From Kouleothrix aurantiaca (lineage in GTDB: Bacteria > Chloroflexota > Chloroflexia > Chloroflexales > Roseiflexaceae), in NCBI GenBank assembly GCA_001399705.1, contig LJCR01000180.1, forward strand, positions 1-5,610: a stretch of 5,610 nt of DNA, written 5' to 3'. Both the position numbers and the translations under genes were made by a program. This document shows positions 1 to 4,928 of the stretch, one piece after another (within the stretch, counting starts at the first letter, position 1; the number at the start of each line of letters is the position of its first letter). The notes beneath the pieces were generated by a model that made no database searches, was not told where the DNA came from, and was given only the letters and a program-made list of their open reading frames with translations.

Positions 1-650
1 GCATTGGCGCCGGGATGTGGCTCTTTGCTCGGGCGCGGGCGGCTCTCCGCGATCGCCGCGCTTATGGGACCGACTTCGCCCTTGACCGGGTCGAAGCGCA
101 CGCCGCGCAGGCGATCCAGCTCGTCCGCCAGGAGCCTGCTGTAGGGCGGCACGCTTTCACCGCGCAGCCGGAACATCTCCTGGGTGATCAAGACCTCGAT
201 GCGCGCCAGCGCCAGCTTCATCAGCTTGGCGAAGGCGCCGCGCGTCATAATCGGCAGGAAATCGTCGTCCTGTAAGCGCGCCTGGGCCGGCATGGTGCGC
301 GGGTTGCGCGCCAGGGCATCCTCGCCAACCACATAGAGCTTATCCCATTGGACCGTGTCGACCCGCGCGATCGATCCCTCGGCGTCACCCGCCTCGCCGA
401 TCATCGCCGGGAAGACGACCTCCAGCTCGTTTTCCGCGGGTCCGGCGATGCCGTCTGGCGCGGTGTCCCTGGTGGCCTTTGCGGTCTCCGCGGCGACGCG
501 CGCCGCCTCCTCGTCGGGCTCGAATACGGCTAAGAGTTTGCCCCAGCCGCTGCCCATGTTGATACCGAAACACGGCCCAATGCCGATGGGCCGGAGTGGG
601 GGTGGGGTGCCGGGCGCTGTCGCCGCCGCGGCTGTGCGCGTCGCTGCCAT
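1..650 (-). CDS. Actin-like ATPase, ParM/StbA-type (partial, C-terminus off left edge)
   Basis: The frame is open from an ATG at 650 to the window edge and gives 216 residues. An AGGAG Shine-Dalgarno (659-663, 8-nt spacing) supports this start. After a low-complexity Ala/Pro leader (residues 1-20) comes a Gly-rich segment GINMGSGWGK (29-38), resembling the phosphate-1 loop of actin-like proteins. It is followed by VVFPAMIGEAGD (78-89) and LYVVGEDAL (105-113), in the order of the 'FPS(v)vg' and 'yyVGe.A' motifs of ParM/StbA/Alp N-terminal domains. Such proteins form ATP-driven filaments that push plasmid copies apart, together with a DNA-binding adaptor (ParR, often an RHH protein). Oddities are an Asn (31) where the family usually has the catalytic Asp, and a segment after residue 150 that I cannot match to the family. 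The ATPase core beyond this point is outside the window. The coding call is firm; the family call is moderate. Confidence 0.6.
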   Translation of the reverse strand, partial: MAATRTAAAATAPGTPPPLRPIGIGPCFGINMGSGWGKLLAVFEPDEEAARVAAETAKATRDTAPDGIAGPAENELEVVFPAMIGEAGDAEGSIARVDTVQWDKLYVVGEDALARNPRTMPAQARLQDDDFLPIMTRGAFAKLMKLALARIEVLITQEMFRLRGESVPPYSRLLADELDRLRGVRFDPVKGEVGPISAAIAESRPRPSKEPHPGAN

Positions 651-839
651 GGAATCAACTCCTGTGTGTTGGGGGATCGGCCTGTGCCGCCCCTGCGGTG
701 CGCCCGAACCGTGCCGCCATGCGGTGGCCCCAGGTCGCAAACAAAAAAAGAAAGGAACCAGCCGGCCTGCCTGTCGACTGCGTGGCCGCTCTCGGAAGTA
801 GCGCGCGTGCCGCCGTTCGTGTGCGAGGCCGTAGGGCGT
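651..839. other. Leader region of the actin-like gene, no gene seen
   Basis: No convincing coding sequence lies here; the 85-codon minus-strand frame across 655-912 has poor composition. The stretch carries an A-rich run at 739-753 (a T-run on the coding strand) that stands out in GC-rich DNA, and three copies of GTGCCGCC (plus strand 684-691, 711-718, 807-814). I could not find a stable hairpin directly before the T-run, so I do not call a terminator. No good promoter was seen. Confidence 0.4.
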
Positions 840-1257
840 TTATGTGCCCGCGAGTGCTGGCCTGGCCCAACGATTCGGCCGCGACCAGCGATGCGCGCCG
901 ATCCACGCGCATGGGTTAGGCGGCGCTGCGGCCGCTCTGACCAGGTCCATCGAGACATGCTGGTTGCGCGCCGCGAAGCTGCCATCATCGGGATGCCAAA
1001 GCTGATCAGGGCCGGGTTCACGACCAGGTCCACCGGCAGCATGACTACTCCCAATTCGGCCAGCGTGCCCGGTAGCCACATGCCTGGGCCGCGCTTGTCG
1101 CTGTAGCGTGAACGGCGGCATGTGGCATTGCAGCTCCCGGATATGGCGCGCGCTAATCTCCAGATTGGAGAGCAACAGCGGTTCTTGATGTGCCCGATAC
1201 AGCACAGCCAGTCTGGGCCACCTCGGCCCATCGCGCGGGATCGACCGCGCCGCCCAT
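840..1257 (-). pseudogene. Possible frame-disrupted gene, unknown product
   Basis: An ATG at 1257 has a good GGGAG ribosome-binding site (1265-1269, 7-nt spacing), but its frame stops at TAG (1153-1155) after 34 codons (MGGAVDPARWAEVA...). Protein-like sequence then continues in another frame from about 1210 (LAVLYRAHQEPLLLSNLEIS..., with a GTG at 1205 and stop at 840). Around 1090-1000 it is more convincing in the third frame (MWLPGTLAELGVVMLPVDL..., with mostly G/C third positions). Removing one C from the GGCCCAG near 1214 would join the first two pieces, and the same edit in the GGCCCAG near 1087 would join the second and third. I do not recognise the product. This may be a decayed gene, an assembly indel or non-coding DNA. 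The strong ribosome-binding site and shifting codon bias favour a former gene. Confidence 0.3.
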
Positions 1258-1264
1258 AGTTATA

Positions 1265-1269
1265 CTCCC
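1265..1269 (-). promoter_or_regulatory. Ribosome-binding site of the broken gene
   Basis: GGGAG reads on the minus strand 7 nt before the ATG at 1257. It is the main reason to treat 1257 as a real or former translation start, since the frame that follows is only 34 codons long. Confidence 0.45.
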
Positions 1270-1318
1270 GGAAAGTCACAATCGTCCGTACCAAGTTTTG
1301 ACCAATTTGATAACAATC

Positions 1319-1333
1319 TCCCGCCGATCGGGA
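1319..1333 (-). terminator. Weak hairpin after the radical SAM gene
   Basis: A 5-bp perfect stem (TCCCG/CGGGA, 5-nt loop) lies 15 nt past the stop codon of the SPL-like gene. On the minus strand it is followed by a moderately T-rich stretch (GATTGTTATC) but no real U-tract. It could be a weak intrinsic terminator separating the four-gene operon from the downstream region; the short stem keeps confidence low. Confidence 0.25.
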
Positions 1334-1347
1334 TGGGCCGGAAGCCG

Positions 1348-2496
1348 TCATCCCCTCATATCGAGCAGGGGAATGCGCTCCCCCGCCGGCTGAGGACGCG
1401 GCGAGACCAGACAGTTGCAGTCAGCGTTGCACAGGCCGGCGGCCTTGCGCACGTCGTTGGTCTCCTTGCAGAGACTGACCCGCGCCCCGGGCAACTCCGC
1501 GCGGATCATGTCGCGCACCGCCGTGTAGATCGCGAGGCGCCGCTCCGCGGGGAGGTGCTCGTGGGTGCCGTGCTTGACCATCTCGCCTGGCTCGGGCTGC
1601 CACTCCATCGGCGCGAGCCCCCAGTAGGCCCCCCACGCGGCGAGCTGGTCGTTCTTCTGGCGGAACGTCCCGAGCGTGTAGTAGGTGAAGTGAATACCCA
1701 GCCGCTTGATCTCGGCGAAGAATGCGCGGTAGTGCTCCTCCCACCCCTCCGGGGTAAGTATCGGGTCGATCCGCGCGCGGACCTCGAAGCCCAGATCCTG
1801 CGCGTGCTTTGCCGCTTCCACCCGGTGGGCGACCTGGGGGGTAATCCGCGATCCGTCCTCGTATTTGCCTTCCCACAGGTCCGCGATGGCCTCGGGGTTG
1901 AGCGAGAAGGTGACCTTGATCGCGTGCCGGTGGGCCGTGTCTATGTCGTCAAGCGAGGATGTATTGGCGGTTTTGGTCAGCAAGATCAGCGGGTTGCCCC
2001 GCGGATTGAAGCGGGGCTCGCCAAACAGCGGCGCCAGGTTGTGGACGTGCGGGGCGACGCGCTCGTACAGCAGGCTGTCGCTGCGGTCAATACCCACGCC
2101 CAGCGTGTGCTGCGGCCGCCGCTGCGGGTCGATCAGCCAGCGCTCGGCGGCGCGGCGGAAGTCGTCCAAGTTGTCGTACAGCAGGTGGCGAGTTGGGTCG
2201 CGGCGCACGCGGTGGGTGAGCATCAGGAAGCAGGATCGGCAGCCCAGGCCGCATGCACCGCTTCCTATAGCCAAATCCGACCACATTGGAGGACAGAACG
2301 TTTGTTCGTCTCCATGCCAGGCGAACATAATCAAGTTGGTTTTCCGCCGTGCCCGGAAGACGGTCATGGGGCGCGCCAGGCCGACGACATCGGCGGGAAT
2401 GGTCTCCTCGCGCCAGCGGCCGGCGGCGACCTGGTCCTGGACCCACCAGTCGACTGGCCGTCCCTGTCCGTCGGTCAGTGTGATGCTCTGCGTCAT
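1348..2496 (-). CDS. Radical SAM protein, SPL/SplB-like family
   Basis: The protein has 382 aa. The start at 2496 is chosen because a GAGG Shine-Dalgarno lies 8 nt upstream and the upstream gene ends 10 nt before it; the longer open frame to 2757 would run through that gene. C82-x3-C86-x2-C89 (CGLGCRSC) is the radical SAM motif that binds the 4Fe-4S cluster used to cleave S-adenosylmethionine. The SPL-family order follows: GIDRSDSLLYE (135-145), LLTKT (172-176), TFSLNPEAI (196-204), RIDPILTPEGW (242-252), TLGTFR (274-279) and a C-terminal CKE (343-345). True spore photoproduct lyase reverses the thymine-thymine spore photoproduct using a conserved Cys outside the cluster plus Tyr residues. 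Here no Cys occurs between 89 and 343, and the CxYC Tyr is Ser. An extra C343-x12-C356-x3-C360-x-C362 cluster could hold a second metal site. The enzyme is therefore a cytoplasmic SPL-like enzyme of unknown substrate, and a DNA repair or base-modification role is inference. It is the last gene of the four-gene operon. Confidence 0.85.
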   Translation of the reverse strand: MTQSITLTDGQGRPVDWWVQDQVAAGRWREETIPADVVGLARPMTVFRARRKTNLIMFAWHGDEQTFCPPMWSDLAIGSGACGLGCRSCFLMLTHRVRRDPTRHLLYDNLDDFRRAAERWLIDPQRRPQHTLGVGIDRSDSLLYERVAPHVHNLAPLFGEPRFNPRGNPLILLTKTANTSSLDDIDTAHRHAIKVTFSLNPEAIADLWEGKYEDGSRITPQVAHRVEAAKHAQDLGFEVRARIDPILTPEGWEEHYRAFFAEIKRLGIHFTYYTLGTFRQKNDQLAAWGAYWGLAPMEWQPEPGEMVKHGTHEHLPAERRLAIYTAVRDMIRAELPGARVSLCKETNDVRKAAGLCNADCNCLVSPRPQPAGERIPLLDMRG

Positions 2497-2504
2497 TGAT
2501 TCTG

Positions 2505-2508
2505 CCTC
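2505..2508 (-). promoter_or_regulatory. Shine-Dalgarno overlapping the upstream stop codon
   Basis: TGAGG holds both the stop (TGA, 2509-2507) of the zinc-ribbon gene and the GAGG ribosome-binding site of the radical SAM gene. This fixes the start at 2496 and predicts that the two genes are translationally coupled. Confidence 0.6.
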
Positions 2509-2968
2509 ACAGAAGGAGCACAGCTCCCATAGCCGCGCCTCGCCGCGCGTCATCCTGGGCGCTGCACGTATCGCAGCGCCACTCCTGGTCGCGAATGCAC
2601 GCCAGGTAGGTGCCATGTCTGTCGTAGATATACGGCCATGCGCCGCTGTGCAGGCCGCTAGCGGCATAGAACGGCGTTGATTCGGCGCCGCAGCGGCAGT
2701 GCAGCGTGACCTCCAGCCGCAGCGCGCCGTCCTCGCACCTGACGATCGGGACAACATGCCCGTGCCAGTCGACCAGGCGTCCGACGAGCCATTCGCCCCA
2801 CTCGCGCTCTAGCCGCGGCGAATCGAGTTCCTCAAGCGTCAGGAGCGGCGCGGTTGGATGCTGCTGGTTGTACCAGCATGCCGCGCACTGCTCGCTGCCC
2901 TGAGGCTGATCAGGAACATGGACGCTACGGGTGATAGCGCCGCCGCATGCGCAGAAGCCGTCGTTCAT
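2507..2968 (-). CDS. Double zinc-ribbon protein of unknown function
   Basis: The protein has 153 aa and starts at the ATG at 2968, which shares one base with the TGA of the upstream RHH gene (TGATG). An alternative ATG at 2995 would overlap that gene by 28 nt and is less likely. Two Cys modules of the same layout are visible: C6-x-C8 with C28-x2-C31 (FCACGG... CAAC), and C91-x-C93 with C132-x2-C135 (HCRCG... CDTC). Each could bind one zinc ion. Between them lies a Trp- and acid-rich segment (about 46-90). No signal peptide or membrane segment is seen, so it is probably cytoplasmic. Zinc ribbons of this kind often bind nucleic acid or act as partner proteins. Its position directly before the SPL-like enzyme, with the stop codon in that gene's ribosome-binding site, suggests they are made together. 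I do not recognise the family. Confidence 0.8.
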   Translation of the reverse strand: MNDGFCACGGAITRSVHVPDQPQGSEQCAACWYNQQHPTAPLLTLEELDSPRLEREWGEWLVGRLVDWHGHVVPIVRCEDGALRLEVTLHCRCGAESTPFYAASGLHSGAWPYIYDRHGTYLACIRDQEWRCDTCSAQDDARRGAAMGAVLLL

Positions 2969-3156
2969 CACGGTGTGTCCTCGATCAGCGGGCACAGCGC
3001 CTCGACCTTCTCACGCAGCACATCGTTGACGAACTGCTCGCGGCTGCGGATCTTGCCCGCCTGCTTTGCCTTCCCAAGCTCTTCCCCGACCTCGACATCC
3101 AGACGCATCGACACCATCTTCTTGGTCGACGTCCTCGGCCGGCCGCGCTTAGGCAT
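2968..3156 (-). CDS. Small ribbon-helix-helix DNA-binding protein
   Basis: The protein has 62 aa. The ATG at 3156 has a strong GGAGGGG ribosome-binding site (3164-3170, 7-nt spacing) and overlaps the upstream stop by 8 nt. A basic N-terminus with an AT-hook-like KRGRPR (3-8) is followed by a beta strand (about 14-20, MVSMRLD) and two helices (about 21-33 and 37-53). This is the size and pattern of CopG/Arc/ParD-type RHH proteins, which dimerise through the strand and insert it into the major groove. Likely roles are autorepression of the operon, antitoxin-like control (no partner toxin is visible) or a ParR-like adaptor. Residues 3-55 align with the C-terminal half of the preceding gene product, which suggests the two are paralogues. 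It is co-translated with both neighbours. Confidence 0.8.
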   Translation of the reverse strand: MPKRGRPRTSTKKMVSMRLDVEVGEELGKAKQAGKIRSREQFVNDVLREKVEALCPLIEDTP

Positions 3157-3622
3157 CGCCGGACCCCTCCGCCTCCAGGCGGTCGAGCTGCGGCCGCAGG
3201 ATCGCCGCCAGGCCGTCCAGAAACGTATTGACGACCTCCTGGCGGCTGACGATCAACCCCGCGGCGGCGGCGCGCCCCAAAAGCTCCCAGGTGTCCTCAT
3301 TGACGCGCACCGTTGCCGAGGTGGTCGACCGCTCGGCGGCCGGCCGGCCAACCTTGCGCGCGCCGCTGGTCTTCCAACCCTCCCGGGCCGCCTCCGCTGC
3401 CGGGCGCGTTCGCCTGCTGTTTGCCTTGCGCGCGGCGTCGGAAAAGTTGCGCTCGATCGCGGCATGTGGCAGGTCCTGCTCGGTCCCGTCATCGTCGAAC
3501 CGCACCCGGACACTCTCGCCGGCGATCGCCAGGATTGTGGCACGCCGCGACGTGCCGTCGATCCGCGCGGCGATCTTGTCCTCGGGCCGGTTGTCAAGAT
3601 TAGTACGTCTGTGCTTCGCCAT
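3149..3622 (-). CDS. RHH protein with extra N-terminal small beta-barrel-like domain
   Basis: The protein has 157 aa. The ATG at 3622 has no Shine-Dalgarno but sits where the transcript should begin (see the promoter entry). Residues 15-60 (DKIAARIDGTSRRATILAIAGESVRVRFDDDG...) look like a short all-beta, SH3/Tudor-like fold; this is a pattern-based guess. Residues 61-95 form a basic linker rich in Arg and Ala that ends in KVGRP. Residues 102-146 form an RHH domain: a strand SATVRVN, helix 109-121 and helix 126-145. As first gene of the operon, beside a large dyad in its promoter, it is a good candidate autoregulator. The N-terminal domain could bind nucleic acid or a partner. An RHH protein near an actin-like gene also raises a ParR-like role. 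Whether it acts alone or as a heteromer with the 62-aa protein is not visible. Confidence 0.8.
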   Translation of the reverse strand: MAKHRRTNLDNRPEDKIAARIDGTSRRATILAIAGESVRVRFDDDGTEQDLPHAAIERNFSDAARKANSRRTRPAAEAAREGWKTSGARKVGRPAAERSTTSATVRVNEDTWELLGRAAAAGLIVSRQEVVNTFLDGLAAILRPQLDRLEAEGSGDA

Positions 3623-3657
3623 GAGCAGAGTATAGCATCATCGTTCAATTTATGCAA
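3623..3657 (-). promoter_or_regulatory. Extended -10 promoter giving a leaderless mRNA
   Basis: On the minus strand TTGCAT (3657-3652) is followed by a 17-nt spacer and TATACT (3634-3629), with TG one base before the -10 (TGCTATACT, extended -10). The -10 matches five of six consensus bases and the -35 matches three of six. The ATG at 3622 begins seven bases after the hexamer, exactly where transcription would start. This explains why the first operon gene lacks a Shine-Dalgarno while the later genes have one. Confidence 0.65.
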
Positions 3658-3679
3658 GTGCAAATATTGATCGATGTGC
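3635..3679. promoter_or_regulatory. Large near-palindrome over the operon promoter (candidate operator)
   Basis: The arms at 3639-3656 (CATCGTTCAATTTATGCA) and 3659-3676 are inverted repeats matching at 15 of 18 positions, with a 2-base centre (AG). Three further bases on each side (GCA at 3635-3637, TGC at 3677-3679) pair if one T is bulged. The left arm covers the -35 box and most of the spacer, so a bound protein would block RNA polymerase. A dyad this long fits cooperative binding of RHH dimers, and the operon's first two genes encode RHH proteins. Confidence 0.6.
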
Positions 3680-4062
3680 TTTTGCTTATTGTCTTGTGGG
3701 CGTGCCACAGTCAATCCAGCTCAACTCCTTTCTGGTTGTGCGGCGGCTGCACTATCGTGATCTTGCTTTGTCTGCGTTCAGTCCAGAGTCAGGTGTCGTC
3801 GCGAGTTCGGGTTTGTTCGGTTTTGTCGCTCGGCCTGTGTTCGTTTCAGGGTCAGGTGCGAATTCGGATTTGTTTGGTTGTGCTAGGGGTAGGGCTGGCC
3901 GCGCCCCGCGCGGCTGACTCGGCCATCGACAGGGGTGCAGCGTGCTCAACGCACGCCGCGCGCTCCTCACGCGCCGCGGCACCACTTGACCATCGAGGGG
4001 GTTCCGCTGCCCTGGCGGGTTCCTCCCCGGCCCTTGTCACACTGTTTCTGCGTAGACCCGTG
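3680..4062. other. Intergenic region between lipoprotein gene and RHH operon
   Basis: About 380 bp without a supportable gene. The left part is less GC-rich than the coding DNA. It holds the imperfect direct repeat listed separately, a 7-bp stem with 3-nt loop (3898-3914, GCCGCGC/GCGCGGC), a 6-bp stem with 5-nt loop (3940-3956, GCGTGC/GCACGC) and a 5-bp stem (3695-3709). None is followed by a clear T-run on the minus strand, so none is called a terminator. A 77-codon minus-strand frame (3985-3752, GTG start, no ribosome-binding site) covers the repeats but is weak. Confidence 0.45.
3784..3882. repeat. Imperfect direct repeat pair (about 36-42 bp)
   Basis: Copy 1 is 3784-3825 and copy 2 is 3847-3882. 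Outside a 6-base insertion in copy 1 (TCGTCG, 3796-3801), 31 of 36 positions match by eye, including CAG(A/G)GTCAGGTG and the T/G-rich tail. Two copies within 100 bp upstream of a regulator operon could be binding sites (iteron or parC-like) or the remains of a duplicated coding repeat. The spacing and the insertion both keep reading frame, so a coding origin is not excluded. Confidence 0.55.
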
Positions 4063-4809
4063 TTAGGGTGTTGCGTTCGCCTGTCGATAAAACGGCGCGA
4101 CTCCAACACACTCCTTGCGCACGCTGGAGGTGCCGTCTCCGTTGTCGCGCCAGGAGCGGTCAACCGTTCGTTTGACCTGGCCGCCCAACGCTACCTGGAA
4201 CCCGCAGTGGACTGTCGCCTGCGTGCCGTTCCAGGCGAACACACCCGGTGCGGTGCGCCCCTGCACGGTGAGTGCAACTGTCTTGGCGGCGCGCAGCTCC
4301 AGCCGCGACGTGATATTCCAGACGATGCCCGCGACCGTGACTGGCGCGCTATCACCCTGTACGGACGGCAGCAGCATGTTGACGACGCCGCCGCCCTTGT
4401 CGCGCTGCTCCTCGCCATCCTCGCCGGTGCTCAATGCGCTGACCGCGCCGCGCGAGTCTATGCGCGCGACGCCGTTGCCGACCACCGGCTCCCAGTGCGG
4501 CGATCCGTCCGGGTTGGCGGTATCTGCCCGCCTGTCCGCGACACGATACGTGAACAGCACGAGGCGTGTGCTGCCCTCGTCGATGACGCCAACCTCCTGG
4601 TAGTCGCTGATTGGCCTGCTCGTATTCCCTGCGTAGTAGTCACGCAGCGCCTGCTCAACCGCCGAGCGCGGCCGCGGCAAGCTAGCGGGGTTAATGGTGG
4701 GTGATGCTGCCAGTGCTGACGACGCTGCCGGCGCTGCGCAGCCGGCCAGGCCCACAAGGGCGATAGTGCCGATAACCAGGAGTGCGATGATGCGGGTCTG
4801 CTGGTTCAT
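4063..4809 (-). CDS. Predicted lipoprotein of unknown function
   Basis: The protein has 248 aa. The ATG at 4809 follows AGAGGGG (4816-4822, 6-nt spacing). Residues 1-24 form a lipoprotein signal: a short polar N-terminus, a hydrophobic core (8-20) and the lipobox L-A-G-C with lipidated Cys24. A flexible Ala/Ser/Pro stretch (25-48) leads into a folded part with a helical start (SAVEQALRDYYAG, 49-61) and then mostly alternating strand-like segments to the end. This order is reminiscent of NTF2-like or DUF4878-type surface domains, but I cannot assign a family. C202 and C234 could form one disulfide. It would sit on the outer face of the cytoplasmic membrane. It lies 119 bp after the wall-hydrolase gene on the same strand, with no obvious promoter in the gap, so co-transcription is likely. 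A role at the cell surface, for example in conjugation, is possible but unproven. Confidence 0.85.
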   Translation of the reverse strand: MNQQTRIIALLVIGTIALVGLAGCAAPAASSALAASPTINPASLPRPRSAVEQALRDYYAGNTSRPISDYQEVGVIDEGSTRLVLFTYRVADRRADTANPDGSPHWEPVVGNGVARIDSRGAVSALSTGEDGEEQRDKGGGVVNMLLPSVQGDSAPVTVAGIVWNITSRLELRAAKTVALTVQGRTAPGVFAWNGTQATVHCGFQVALGGQVKRTVDRSWRDNGDGTSSVRKECVGVAPFYRQANATP

Positions 4810-4891
4810 AACGTGCCCCTCTCAGTGCAATTCGAGTCCTTTGTTCCGCCTGTTTTCCATCTTCGCGACTGGGCAGAGTTGCCGTTAGCAC

Positions 4892-4908
4892 CTCGTCACA
4901 ACAACGAG
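4892..4908. repeat. Small inverted repeat between hydrolase and lipoprotein genes
   Basis: CTCGT and ACGAG pair around a 7-base loop, about 20 bp after the hydrolase stop codon. There is no T-run, so it is not a convincing intrinsic terminator; it could stabilise the mRNA end. Confidence 0.2.
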
Positions 4909-4928
4909 TTCGTGAACGCTCCGTATGG

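Noticed and set aside
530..1351. Minus-strand 273-codon frame spanning the broken region
   Set aside because: It reads through the start of the actin-like gene in the wrong frame and begins upstream of any ribosome-binding site; only its middle part (about 1090-1000) looks coding.
1333..2499. Plus-strand 388-codon open frame
   Set aside because: It is exactly antisense to the SPL-like gene, whose family motifs are clear; long antisense frames are common in GC-rich coding DNA.
2497..2757. N-terminal extension of the radical SAM frame to 2757
   Set aside because: It overlaps the zinc-ribbon gene and has Arg/Ala-rich out-of-frame composition; the start at 2496 has a good ribosome-binding site.
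3898..3956. GC-rich hairpins as terminators of the lipoprotein gene
   Set aside because: The stems are perfect but short, lie over 100 bp after the stop and lack a T-run on the minus strand.
3752..3985. Minus-strand 77-codon frame over the direct repeat
   Set aside because: GTG start without a ribosome-binding site and a basic, low-complexity first half. The in-frame repeat keeps it from being fully excluded.
3652..4704. Plus-strand 350-codon frame with a hydrophobic N-terminus
   Set aside because: Most of it is antisense to the lipoprotein gene. The hydrophobic start comes from T-rich intergenic DNA, overlaps the candidate operator and has no ribosome-binding site.
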